From contig JAQJVL010000515.1 of the NCBI GenBank assembly GCA_035578905.1, positions 332,001 to 396,000 of the forward strand: a DNA stretch of 64,000 bases, given 5' to 3'. The stretch comes from Stictocephala bisonia (taxonomy: Eukaryota; Arthropoda; Insecta; Hemiptera; Membracidae). Of this stretch, positions 13,067-24,808 are shown piece after piece. Under the pieces are notes generated by a model that searched no databases, was not told where the DNA came from, and saw nothing but the letters and a program-made list of their open reading frames with translations. The position numbers and the translations under genes were made by a program. Each line of letters opens with the position of its first letter. Position 1 is the first letter of the stretch.

Positions 13067-13520
13067 ATCAGACTTTTCTTGTAGTTTACAAACTTTGATT
13101 GTCTAAACAAATCTAAAAGTCTACTTTAGAGACCGAAAAGTACGGCAATTGGTTCTAAATCAATGAGATGTCGGGTTTCTCGCCATATTTAACCATATCC
13201 TGTGAACTGGCTATGCATTTGATCAAATTAAATTATAAATTTTCTGATTAAAATCAGTTTGTTCTCTTAGATAAAAAAGTTTCAAAGTCAAAAGAAATCT
13301 GTAAGTCTACTTTTAGAGGACACAAAGTACTATATTTGACGCTGAATCAATAAAATATTGTGTTTCTCACCACGTTTAGCCATGTCCAATGATCTGGCTA
13401 TGCATGCTTTAAAACTAAATTGTTAATTGTTCAATTGAAACAGTTTGTTCTCCTGGATGCCAAAGTTTCATAGTCTAGAAAAATCTGTAAGTCTACTCTT
13501 AGAGGCCGTAAATTAACAAA
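13067..13520. repeat. Degenerate 186-bp tandem repeat, about 2.4 units
   Basis: The block AGTCTACTTTTAGAG recurs near 13118, 13304 and 13490, a spacing of 186 bp, with diverged flanking text such as GGCTATGCAT and CAGTTTGTTCTC. It lies within the compound element. Confidence 0.75.
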
Positions 13521-13589
13521 TTTGATTTATACGCACAGATTGAAAATCTAGCTCTACCTAAGGATGAGGGAGGTGAGATAGAGCAAAAA

Positions 13590-14208
13590 GTCATAGTACC
13601 AAAGTTGTAGACCGTCTCAAATCAAATACATCAAATGTTGTTAGTTTTGCTGTAGAAACATTCATTTAGCCGCTACATTCCAATTAGACAAACGTCATAG
13701 TACCAAAGTTGTAGACCGTCTCAAATCAAATACATCAAATGTTGTTAGTTTTGCTGTAGAAACATTCATTTAGCCGCTACAGTCCAATTAGACAAACGTC
13801 ATAGTACCAAAGTTGTAGACCGTCTCAAATCAAATAAATCAAATGTTGTTAGTTTTGCTGTAGAAACATTCATTTAGCCGCTACAGTCCAATTAGACAAA
13901 AAGTCACAGTACCAAAGTTGTAGACCGTCTCAAATCAAATACATCAAATGTTGTTAGTTTTGCTGTAGAAACATTCATTTAGCCGCTACAGTCCAATTAG
14001 ACAAACGTCATAGTACCAAAGTTGTAGACCGTCTCAAATCAAATACATCAAATGTTGTTAGTTTTGCTGTAGAAACATTCATTTAGCCGCTACAGTCCAA
14101 TTAGACAAACGTCATAGTACCAAAGTTGTAGATCATCTCAAATCAAATACATCAAATGTTGTTAGTTTTGCTGTAGAAACATTCATTTAGCCGCTACAGT
14201 CCAATTAG
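13590..14208. repeat. 104-bp tandem repeat, six units
   Basis: Units start TCATAGTACCAAAGTTGTAG and contain CATTTAGCCGCTAC. Measured starts are 13591, 13695 and 13799, then one 105-bp step. Units are nearly identical, so the expansion is recent compared with the neighbouring 186-bp repeat. Confidence 0.95.
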
Positions 14209-14400
14209 GGAAACGCGTTTTGGCATTTACAGGCTGCCATCTCCGATTTACTAAGAATTTGTCAACATCCCTTCTTACTGCACTTCTCCAACATAAGAAC
14301 TTTGACACTAACAAATTTTAGCCTCGTAGGCCTAGTACTTTTTTAGTTACAGCGATGAGTGAGTGAGTCAGTGGTATTTGTTTTTATAGGTATAGATTAT

Positions 14401-15330
14401 TGTTTAATTGTTTATGTTCTATAAAATACAAATATTCGGTTTTATAAAGAAGTTTTTGTTTTTCTATACAAATTATAATCTAATATTACGTCCAATATAT
14501 GTAACAGTGAAGTCATTAATAACTACTTTGGTTAAATAAAAACTATTGTTTGTGATTTAGGTAAAAAAAAGAAAAAAAATGCTTCGTAACTTTTTGCCAT
14601 TATTTATAATGTAAAAATATTGTTTCTTATTTTATCATTACAATTAATTCTTGGTGGATCCTGCTCATAAATAATTAGTTCAAATAGTCTATTTATTATG
14701 TTATCGAAGTAAAAAAATGACTTTATTTATATTTATAACAGATATAAATTTAAAATAAGTCGTAAAATGTCATCAGAAATATTAAATATAGGTGACTTCT
14801 TTGCTTAAACATTTGAGGTTAACAGTACTAATTCTATTCTATTCCAAATTAACGTAAAATCCTTCCGTGAAAACCATTGACACACATGATCTTGTTAATT
14901 CTGACTAAATAAATTAAACTAGTACCATCTAATGACAATAATGTTGATCTGCTACAAATATTTTAATTACACAAATTCACATTAAAATACCTTACATTGT
15001 CTTGTAAGGTACTTTACTTTAGGTTGTCATTAAAATAGTACCTTCAAAACATCATTAATTACACAAGAATATCTTCAACAAATGATTAAACTACACAAGT
15101 TTATCTTCCAAAAATGTTTTATTTGCACAATTGCATATTAAAAACATATTAAATTGTACAAGTGTATATTTAATAAACAAATTACACATATTTTTCTAAA
15201 ACAAAGAACGATGTATGATAATCTCTTTCAATAAGATTTTTTGCATAAATATTCAATTAGAATGAACATTAAGAGTATTGCTTCAGTTATAAGTCTTTTT
15301 AATGAAAACACTTAATAAAACCAAACTTCC
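14401..15330. other. AT-rich sequence; nothing recognised
   Basis: No open frame of note and no clear repeat apart from loosely similar phrases such as ACACAAGTTTATCTTCC. Confidence 0.5.
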
Positions 15331-16110
15331 CCCCGATACACACACATTGGTGTTGACAAACGCGCCTACCATACACGCACAGTGGTATTGACTCACTCAG
15401 CCGCCCAAACACGCACAGTGGTAGTGACCCACCTACTCGCCCATACACGCACAGAGGTATTGACTCACCCAGGCGCCCATACACGCACAATGGTAGTGAC
15501 CCACCTACCCTCCCAAACACGCACAGTGGTAGTGACCCACCTACTCGCCCATACACGCACAGTGGTAGTGACCCACCTACCCGCCCATACACGCACAGAG
15601 GTATTGACTCACCCAGGCGCCCATACACGCACAATGGTAGTGACCCACCTACCCGCCCAAACACGTACAGAGGTTTTGACTCACCCAGCCGCCCAAACAC
15701 GCACAGTGGTAGTGACCCACCTACTCGCCCATACACGCACAGAGGTATTGACTCACCCAGCCGCCCATATACGCACAGTGGTAGTGACCCACCTACTCGT
15801 CCAAACACGCACAGAGGTTTTGACTCACCCAGCCGCCCATACACGCACAGTCGTAGTGACCCACCTACTCGCCCATACACGCACAGAGGTTCTGACTCAA
15901 CTACCCACCCATATACGCACAGAGGTATTGACTCACCCAGCCGCCCATACACGCACAGTGGTAGTGACCCACCTACTCGCCCATACACGCACAGAGGTTC
16001 TGACTCAACTACCCACCCATATACGCACAGAGGTATTGACTCACCCAGCCGCCCATACACGCACAGTGGTAGTGACCCACCTACCCGCCCAAATACCTGC
16101 AATGGTTTTT
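15331..16110 (+). repeat. 36-bp minisatellite array M1, about 21 units
   Basis: Units of 36 bp built on ACACGCACAGTGGTAGTGAC plus a CCACCTACTCGCCCAT-type half. Two variants alternate irregularly (AGAGGTATTGACTCACC and AGTGGTAGTGACCCACC). Because 36 is divisible by three and the unit lacks stops in several frames, both strands show long open frames with 12-residue periods (THLLAHTRTVVV on plus, YGRVGGSLPLCV on minus). There is no start context, splice signal or recognisable domain, so I treat it as non-coding. Confidence 0.95.
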
Positions 16111-16439
16111 ATACTTACAATTGGTTCGTCATAATACTAAACTATAAAGTTGTATTATGTTAAAAGAAAAATAATTTTGAATGTAGGCTAAGTATTGGAA
16201 TTCTCCAAATATTGTCTACTAATCATATGGAGATGTACGTAGTTTCCAGGTGGTTTGTGCCTGCATTTATTTATTCCCCAGTGAATAGAACTGAGGATCA
16301 TATTTGTCAGTTCTCCAAAAATCAAACTAAACTAATTGGTTCAGACTCCAAATTAAATTATATGGCACATAGTTGCCCTAGCAATAGGACCAATAATTTT
16401 AAGGATCAGTCAGCCTTAATTAGATATTCAAATTAATTT
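16111..16439. other. Unique AT-rich spacer
   Basis: A 74-codon open frame at 16212-16436 has no recognisable motif and is probably chance. Confidence 0.4.
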
Positions 16440-17122
16440 AGGTTCGTGAAGTGTAAATCATAGGAATGCTGAACGAAATAGGTTTATCTTCAACTTAGTT
16501 TGTTTTGGTGAAGTGTAGTTCAAAGAAATGTTTAACCAAACATGTTTAGCTTCAACTTAGTTTGTTTTGGTGAAGTGTAGTTTAAAGAAATGTTTAACCA
16601 AACATGTTTAGCTTCAACTTAGTTTGTTTTGGTGAAGTGTAGTTCAAAGAAATGTTTAACCAAACATGTTTAGCTTCAACTTAGTTTGTTTTGGTGAATT
16701 GTAGTTCAAAGAAATGTTTAACCAAACATGTTTAGCTTCAACTTAGTTTGTTTTGGTGAAGTGTAGTTCAAAGAAATGTTTAACCAAACATGTTTAGCTT
16801 CAACTTAGTTTGTTTTGGTGAGTTGTAGTTCAAAGAAATGTTTAACCAAACATGTTTAGCTTCAACTTAGTTTGTTTTGGTGAAGTGTAGTTCAAAGAAA
16901 TGTTTAACCAAACATGTTTAGCTTCAACTTAGTTTGTTTTGGTGAAGTGTAGTTCAAAGAAATGTTTAACCAAACATGTTTAGCTTCAACTTAGTTTGTT
17001 TTGGTGAAGTGTAGTTCAAAGAAATGTTTAACCAAACATGTTTAGCTTCAACTTAGTTTTTTTTTGTGAAGTGTAGTTCAAAGAAATGTTTAACCAAACA
17101 TGTTTAGCTTCAACTTAGTTTT
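16440..17122 (+). repeat. 62-bp tandem repeat, about 11 units
   Basis: Units contain GTGAAGTGTAGTTCAAAG and AACCAAACATGTTTAG at 62-bp spacing (16508, 16570, 16632 and on). The first unit, from 16440, and the last are degenerate; the inner units differ by single bases. Confidence 0.95.
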
Positions 17123-18361
17123 TTATACAAGTGTAGTTTCAACAAACGTTTTTATGACTAGAGTGTAAACTCAAATAAGTGTTATCTACAAAAGTGCAGT
17201 TTCAATAATACTGTATTTTCACATATGTCGGAGTGGCCGTAAGTCACGTTGATGGTCCAATGAGACTACAAAACAAAAACGGACTCGTCTAACAGGTGAG
17301 GGGAACTGCGTCTTAATTGGGCATCTTACATCTTTTCATAACCTTTTAAATCTAAACTATTTGATGAATTAACAAACAATAAACAAGCATAAATAACAAA
17401 AAATCTTATATACCGTATTATTTTTTTTAATTATTCCTACTTATTTACAGGCACTTATTGATACAAGTATCTAACAAACTATACTACTAAACACCACTTA
17501 TGTATATATGCTTTTAAACTATTTGAAACAATACAGAAAGAGGCTTACCGATCATTTCATAAATGTATTATTGTCAGGAGTTAGTCGTGCAATTTCTCAG
17601 TCACCATTTCAGTGTTAAGTAAGTCGAGTCCAATTATATTTTATATAGCTTGTTTCATGGAGTTTTCATTGATGTTCTAGAAGTATTAATTGGTTTTTGT
17701 ATCTTGTGGTATATTAAAAACATGTAAAATTAAAAAAAATTGCTTCTACATAAATATTACTCCCAAAAACTCATGAACATCTTTGCTTTGTTAAAATTTA
17801 CATTGTGATATTAGATATTTTTGGATAATACAATCATTATCAACGTAAGTTCTTATAGCGTCAGATATCACTATCATTAGTGAGTTAAGTAATTTATCTA
17901 TTGATAACACTAACTTCAAAGAGACTGTTTATGTAGATTGAAATGAAAAATAGTTAAATTATGAAGTATGTATCCAAGGAAAAATAGGTTGTGTATTCAA
18001 AATTTATTTGATATATTGTTATTATATTTTTTAGTTGAAACTCAGCTGTCTTTGTGGCATGTACGTATTGTGGCATGTACTTACACGCTCGTTCGATTAG
18101 AGATGTTAACTGTATTTGATTGTGTAGGAACTGTGTCAATCATGTATAGCATTCACTCGTAGCATCATTTACACTATAATTTAGTTGCGACCAAATTGAA
18201 GTCGTGCAGAACTTTAAAAAATTTTTTTAGGACTAAATATGTTTCTCAAACCTCTTAGTAATGCATTCTGTCGACATATTTGTCCACCCACAGTGTTTTC
18301 TATTAACCATTTAAATGTTTTGAGCTATCTTAATTACAAAGGGTTTCTTCATATACTCATT
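17123..18361. other. AT-rich sequence; no gene recognised
   Basis: Scattered short frames only. CTAACAG|GTGAGG near 17296 resembles a splice donor, but no supporting exon was identified. Confidence 0.4.
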
Positions 18362-18615
18362 ATTATTATTATTCATTATTCATTGGTAAGACGCCGATCG
18401 TCAAGATATGGGTGAATATGAGGGGCAAATGAATGCGATAAGTGTAGATGAACGAGTGTAGTCATTGTTACTAAGATAGACTGTTCCTCAGAAAGAGCTA
18501 TTTATTAACAGCCTAATAGCCAGGGCAACTAAGTGACCTAAAGTTTTACTAGAATTTGAACCACGTAGTGTTGGTCTGATTTTCAGTGAACTTACAAGCC
18601 TGACGCTCACTTCTC
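18362..18615 (-). mobile_element. SINE-like repeat, family 1, minus-strand copy
   Basis: It shares with 36750-37010, in reverse orientation, GTTCCTCAGAAAG, GCCAGGGCAACTAAG, TGAACCACGTA, TGGTCTGATTTTCAG and ACGCCGA. The element ends in an (ATT)n tract at 18362-18378, a common SINE/LINE tail. A box-B-like GAATTTGAACCACG, read on the opposite strand, suggests a tRNA-derived head. Confidence 0.6.
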
Positions 18616-19409
18616 TTTCATATTCATTGTATATTATACTTAAAATAAGTAATATCAACAAATAAATAATCAAAAATAACTACAAATTATTGGTTTTTAG
18701 ATCTAGAGATGTTTACTAAGATCACATTAAGATCTAGAGATCACATTTACTAGAATAGCCATAAATATTAGAAATACAGACTTTTTTGAAAATAATTCAG
18801 ACTTTTGTACAAAATATAACCACCTCTTGAAAGAAGCGGTTTTAAAATTTACTCGTAATAAATAAATTCGTTTTATTATCTAACAGCTTACCATTACATT
18901 TTAATAGATTATTTACGATTTAAAAATTCCAAATAATCATTAGCTGTAATTCCTTGTAATTTTTTTGCTGCATTTGTTTTTGAAAATGTTTATTCTCCAT
19001 AAAATAAATATTCGTTTAATTGTCCTGAAAATAAATAAATTAGATATCTAGTAAACAGAAATTGATAAAGCTTACTAATTTTTAGCTTTAGAACCTGATA
19101 CAGCCAAGTTCCTGTGGAAGTGAAGTAATTAGTCGTGTGGAAGAGAGGCCAAGGTCCATCCTATCATCTGTTCTTCAAACACTCGAGGTCTCTAACTCTC
19201 GGGATGGTGCATGGACAATTAAAATGGACAATTAACAATTACCTAAATTTTAGAAAAGTAGCTAAGAAACAATACTATGATCGTTTTTTTTCAGCAGAAA
19301 AGCCGGCAAAATTACAAAACTGAGGAAAAACAGATAAATATTTGTTTCCCTAAACTGGAATTGTGCGGAATTTTCCCTTGATCACGAATATCACAGGAGT
19401 TTTACCATC
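18616..19409. other. AT-rich sequence; no gene recognised
   Basis: A 62-codon open frame at 19135-19323 has no identifiable motif. Confidence 0.4.
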
Positions 19410-19410
19410 A

Positions 19411-19842
19411 TAATGGATCGATAAGCACGTTAGCGCCGGAAATATGCTGATCCCAGTAAGGTTACGTTCTGCTAAGATAGGGCTAGGTTCGGAACTGATA
19501 TGTTAGTTATGTTACGTCTAGTTTTGTTAGGATTAATTAGGCATATCATTAGTTGGCTTGTAGCATATTTGGTTAAAACCCTTCAAAGCTCATAGGTTTA
19601 CCTAACCTAACCAAACCTAACAAACATGACCTAAACAAACTCAACAACGTAACTTAACATAACCAAACCTAACATAACCTAATAACACCTAACACAACCA
19701 AACCTATTCAAACCTAACATAGCCTAACAAAAACCAAGCATAACTTAACCTATCAACCCCCAATCTAGCCTTATCCTAAAAGAATACAACATTACTGAAA
19801 TCGGCACATTTCCTTTGCTAACGTGCTTAATAATGGTTCGAT
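19411..19842. mobile_element. Foldback element with degenerate GTTAGG/CCTAAC interior
   Basis: The left arm (about 19411-19488) contains TAAGCACGTTAGC and TAGGGCTAGGTT. The right arm (about 19761-19840) contains GCTAACGTGCTTAA and CTAGCCTTATCC as the imperfect reverse complement. Between them are many degenerate GTTAGG/TTAGGT words on the left half and CCTAAC/AACCTA words on the right half, so the whole unit is an imperfect palindrome. It looks like a MITE or foldback element. Confidence 0.6.
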
Positions 19843-20159
19843 TGCAATGATCTTGTCATATTCGTAGTCAGATAAAAATTTTGCATAATTTAAGTACCTA
19901 CATCGCTATATTTAAAGAACAACTATTTTACCAATTTCTTCAGTTTTGTAATTTTTTCAGCTCTTTTCTATTGAAAACAACTATTGTATTCTTGTTTCTT
20001 AGCTATGTATATTCTAGGACAAACATTTTCAGCAAAAGAATAAACAAGGCCCCTGTTCTATAGAATTATCGAAAAAGCTTCATGAGACATTTCGAAGCTA
20101 TGATAAAGTAAAAAATTCTTAGTAAGTAACTAGAACTAACTGTTTTTTTGTTGTTTTTG
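19843..20159. other. AT-rich spacer; nothing recognised
   Basis: No supported feature. Confidence 0.5.
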
Positions 20160-20315
20160 TTTTAACTTCGCTCGCCAGTTTACATTGGCCTAAAATCCTG
20201 CCCATGAACTTTATTCAACGAGTGAAACACCGATCGGTTGCTCTGTAGGGATTCGATCCTTGGAACTTGCCCTCCAAAGTCCGAAGCCTTAGCCACTGAG
20301 CCACCACGCCGGTAA
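20160..20315 (-). mobile_element. tRNA-derived SINE
   Basis: On the minus strand the head reads GGCGTGGTGGCTCAGTGGC with a box-A-like TGGCTCAGTGGCTAAGG, followed about 25 nt later by a box-B-like GGATCGAATCCC. The two pol III promoter boxes are correctly ordered and spaced, but flanking text does not fold as a full tRNA, so this is a SINE and not a tRNA gene. The tRNA-unrelated body runs to about 20160. Confidence 0.7.
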
Positions 20316-22739
20316 CTCCATCTTAGACGTATAATATATAAATTAACAAAGGAACTATGTGTCACATTTGGTTCTTATGGAACCCAATACATTATCCGAA
20401 TATTATTATTATTAAATGAGATAATTATAATCGAATAGTGATTTATATACGAAAGTAACCCATATGCCGAATTGAATTAAATGAGTTAATAGGTCTTATG
20501 GAAATACGAGGTAGGAAATATGAGTAAATAGTAGTTGAGGAATACGTTAGTGGAGAAAGTGTAATACACGGATGAGGGTTCCAGCGACACTACCCCACTT
20601 GGGAGTGTTTAAAATTTTTTTACAGTAGCCACGGAATATCTTGAGCTATCAAAACTGTTACTTTTCAAATGCTTGGTGGTTAGCGAATGGGATTGGTACG
20701 GCATAAGCATGCCTTTGTACTAAGCTGACATATAAACATTGACTACCGCTAGTGATCAGCTGATTGGAGAGTGGAGTGTCGCTGTCTTCTTTTTGTATCG
20801 AACACTTTTTGTTATTGCAAATATTAGTGCATATTTTGTTCATAATTATTAGTTGTTATGTGTTTAATAACAACAGAGATTCAAATTCATTTTCTTCACA
20901 AAGTTATTCACGAGTATTTGTTTCTTGTTATTAAATTAAATTGCGGACTGCTTACAATAAAAAATGTATAGTACTTGTTTACTAATATAACCTACATTCT
21001 ATAAATTCACCAGTGTTTCATTATTTGGTATTCCATATGAATTTATTTTATTTTTCTCATTAAAGTCTAGACAAAGATGATAATGGCCTATAATCATAAT
21101 ATGAAAACACATTATAATACCAAGTTATATGCTTATAAACAAATATGAGTAACTGACAGTAATCATATGGGAGTTGTGTTATGAAAAAGGTAACTTATGG
21201 GCATGGTGAGTTGATGTTTACAGCAATGTTAGTAGCACGCTAAACGCTGTCTGTTGGTGGAGATCCCCCCCCCCCCCGACCCTAACCAGGACGTGAGCTA
21301 CAGCTCAAGATATCCCGTGGTTATTGTAGTTTGATTTTTATTTTTTTTTTTTACAGCTGATCAATATTAAATAAATACAATAAAACTATTATAAGCAATG
21401 AATTGTGAAATAAGTATTGCCATAGGTCTTGCATTTACACTTCTTAGAGACCCTGGGGTGATGACCTGATGGAATTTCAAAATAAAGATATGCCCATATG
21501 TTAACCAGGGACTCTAAGAATATCCATGACAATTTTAGCTGAATGGACCCTGGGGGTTTTGCGTGATTGAGTAATACCCGTGATTATACTCGTACCCGTG
21601 ATACCTACAATAGATATTCCATCTAATAGGAATGTTTGTGCCTATAATTTTATTATTTAGCTAGGCCTGTAACACAGCTGGTTTAAACTGCATTAAATTT
21701 ACGTGGAATCACATTAGCTCTTCACACTTAACCATAAAAACCTCCAAATTAACGTTTTTAACCATAGCTTATTTTTAAAATAAAACTACTTTTAATATAA
21801 TTGGAGTAAAATATCTGATTGTTTATTCCTGTAAAAGGTTATTATTACTATTCGAGTAAGGTCACGATGGGAACGCTAGTTTTTATATAATAGTAAGCTT
21901 GTAAATTACATATAACTAATTATTATTATTATTATTTATATTGAACTCGTTAATTTACAATGCATTACTTAGTCAGCTGATGTAATTGTTCCTCAACATG
22001 CATGTTTTGTATTACGTATGTTGCAGCCATTTTATGGCGGATGAACAATATAACATGGCTGTTTCCTCGAGGGTGTAGCCCTTGGGCCTAGATACCTTAA
22101 ATAATAACAATAATAATACGAAGGAGAAATGTGTTTGTGTGTGCAGAGTATCTGAGATTCTTCACATGGGGATTTTTTTTATTCTCGATATCCGAGTTGT
22201 GAATAAACCATGATTCTGATGTGACTCTGAGAGCTGGGCAAATATGGGAGATGTGTTCAAGAGGGCTGCGATACTCTTGTCTTGTTTATCTTACTGTGTG
22301 CACGCATTGGATTTACGCACAATGTAACTATATATCTTATGTTATATATCTAATGTTGTATTTGAACACGCTTCATTGCCGAGGGATATTCATTCTTTCA
22401 TGGTGACCTCCCACCCATCCATTCACTTACAGTGGTGATGGGTTACTTGAGGTGAGTTAAAAGGGTCAACATTCGCTCTGGAATAGTCACCACTGTTTGT
22501 GTATGAGTAGATGGCATGAACAGTTAACTATAGTCTGGAGGCTTCTTTACTTGGATACAGTTCAGAGGTCTTCTGAAGGGAAAGCTGAATTGTACCATAA
22601 TATCGAATTTTCATAATAATTTAAAACAATTACTAAACACACGATCATCAATATATGGTCCACAGTTAGAGGATGTGTTTTGTCACAGTAGAAGAGTTTA
22701 ATATGTTCAGTTTGGAGAAATGTTGATCCTTTACTTAGT
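20316..22739. other. AT-rich region without a supported gene
   Basis: It contains a C13 homopolymer near 21267-21279, an (ATT)n run near 21921-21936, a single 36-bp-family relic at about 22408-22436 (ACCCATCCATTCACTTACAG) and no convincing exon. Confidence 0.5.
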
Positions 22740-23015
22740 ATTCTTTCAATAGTAAATTTAAAATTGATTGTTTTGTTATTCCAGTTAATGTCTGCTCGGT
22801 TTTCAAATCCAGGTATTCTTACCAATACATTTCACAATGAGAACATAATTGATTACTGCACCCTTGTCCGTTTAATATCAGCAAGATTGATTCTCTTCAC
22901 GCCACATTTATCATTCAACATTCTATTGTGAACAATGGCAGAGCCCATTCAGTAGTGGCCTGGTCCACTGCATTCAGTTCTCAAACTCTCAGAAAATGTC
23001 TTCCAACTTGGCCAC
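22740..23015. repeat. Dispersed repeat family 2, copy 1
   Basis: It shares CCAGTTAATGTCTGCTCGG, ATCAGCAAGATTGATTCTC and CATTCTATTGTGAACAATGG with copy 2 (40540-40790, same orientation) and copy 3 (47400-47700, inverted). No terminal repeats or coding function recognised. Confidence 0.85.
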
Positions 23016-23423
23016 TCTGTTTATATTTAAGTAGATTTACCGTTTCGATTTCCTTTTCTTTATTTTATATATACAAACAAATTAGTTGTTTTGTGTAAAG
23101 TACTTTATTTAATTTTGTATCACCATTCAGAGGCAAAAGACCAATAAAAGGACTTATCACTCTTAGTATGACATGGAGCTACTCTCCTGAGCACATCCAT
23201 TATTCAATTATTATTTTAAAAATAACAATCGAATAACACATTTTTAATTAGTATTTATTAATAGTTTATAATAGGCAATATGATCATTTTGCCTTTTTTT
23301 TTTTGAACTGTTGGCATAACACGCCTTATTTTGAAAATAGTATTTAAAGCTATGAGGGATGTCCAGGTTGACAAATACCTATCTTTGTTTGGTGTGACGT
23401 GGTGGTCAACTGAATTTGACATA

Positions 23424-23505
23424 GTAAAGTCTCGGTTATCCGAGGTAATTGGGACCGAGGCCACCTCGGATACGTAAAAACTCTGATAATACAGAGGTAC
23501 AAATT
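23424..23505. mobile_element. Possible pogo/Tigger-type transposon end
   Basis: AGTCTCGGTTATCCGAGG...CCACCTCGGATACG, with TCCGAGGT/ACCTCGGA arms at 23439-23446 and 23463-23470, resembles the TTATCCG-rich ends of pogo/Tigger elements. The match is from memory and the second end was not found. Confidence 0.25.
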
Positions 23506-24808
23506 ATTTAAAAACCATGAACAAGTTTACAACTAGTTTATTATAAGAAAAGACGCAAACTGTAAATTTAGTTACAGTCCTGCACGAAAGTAGGAACATC
23601 AGGTTATATATTTTAAAATTTATTTGTTGACAAAAAGTTGGGAATAGTATTCCACTTTAAAACCCTACAAAAGTTGATAAAAAACTGCAATAATAGAATT
23701 TAATGGTAAACATCTAATTAAATGTTCATAGGCATCATTAAGGATGGGTAATTTCCTTTCATATTATATTTACTGACAACGAAGCAGAGCATTTCTTTCT
23801 TCGTTTTTAATCCATCTACGACCATTTCATTTGTTTTTATGTGCAGGGTACCGTTCAGTCCGTTTACCGAACGGTATTATTGTATTTATCCTGCTGTCTA
23901 ACGCATTCTGCAAAACCCTCATAAAAGTTCAGGTAACCATTCAACATTTTAACAAAACAAAATTATCGTATTAATATCACATTAGTCGTATGCATTGGCG
24001 ACAAAAACACTGATAGGTTTATCATCATTTCAATTTCGTCATAAGATAAACAACTTTCAGCAATCTACCATTCATATCAAAACACTGGAATAATATACTG
24101 AACAAATAATATAACAGCAATAAATTACGGCAATATATCCAATAACGTATAGTAAAATCACGAAGTCAACACACAAAACAACCACATTTAGTGTGAGTGC
24201 ACATTGTGTCATTAGTGATTGCATTTGGGTGGGAAAATTATTCCTAGAATTTTAAGTAGGGTACAGTATCATAAAGGAAAGAGGTGAACTGTGCAAGTAG
24301 TGAAGAAATTCTGAAGTGGGTTATTTCTGGGCTCCCGGGGCTATGGTCGAACAGCGCAGGTGACCCTACGGGCTACCTGAGTTGGGTCTTGCCTGTCTGG
24401 CCACTGGGTGGATTGGAAGTCCACCCTTAAGCCGTTCACTATTTTATAAGTAAAACTGTAACGACATTCTGTAAGATGTAAGCACAATTTTTCGTACTAA
24501 AATAATTTTTTTCTTCAGGGAGTTAAATATTTTAGGTGGAATACACAATAATACTTTCCACGTGGTAAGAGAAAGAGAGTCATAAAGGTTGTTAGTTCCA
24601 TGAATGTAGGTAGGCCTAACACTTTTATTTTATTTACTGGTTTTTAGGCATATTAGATACTAACAACTTTAATAACAAGCATTATACTGTACAATACTTT
24701 AGTTATCATATTCTTTAAAACATGCCTGATATAGTTGTTGAAAAATAACATTGTAAAGTAGAGATTGAGGTGTTACAAGATTTTTGGCAACGATATTCTT
24801 ATGTCGAT
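23506..24808. other. Unassigned sequence with a GC-richer patch at 24320-24440
   Basis: The patch (GGGCTCCCGGGGCTATGG and following) stands out from its AT-rich surroundings and may be a transposon relic. No gene recognised. Confidence 0.4.

Larger units (their letters stand above)
10679..14400. mobile_element. Compound element with a nested LINE and internal tandem expansions
   Basis: The head at 10679 (AGCTGTACCCGCCCGCTTCG) matches the terminal motif of an unclassified element family that I recall as common in insect genomes. Text typical of the body of such elements (TTTAAGTCAATTTGACATA...GGAGAAATAGTGATGAG) reappears at 12910-12950, beyond the LINE. A tail rich in GTGAGTGAGTCAGTGG lies near 14358. 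The simplest reading is one element split by the LINE at 10958-12770. Head and tail assignments are from memory, not from a search. Confidence 0.45.

Noticed and set aside
15299..16134. Open frames of 250-267 codons on both strands
   Set aside because: They are by-products of the 36-bp array M1.
20247..20312. True tRNA gene
   Set aside because: Box A and box B are present, but the sequence does not form a full cloverleaf and continues into a SINE body.
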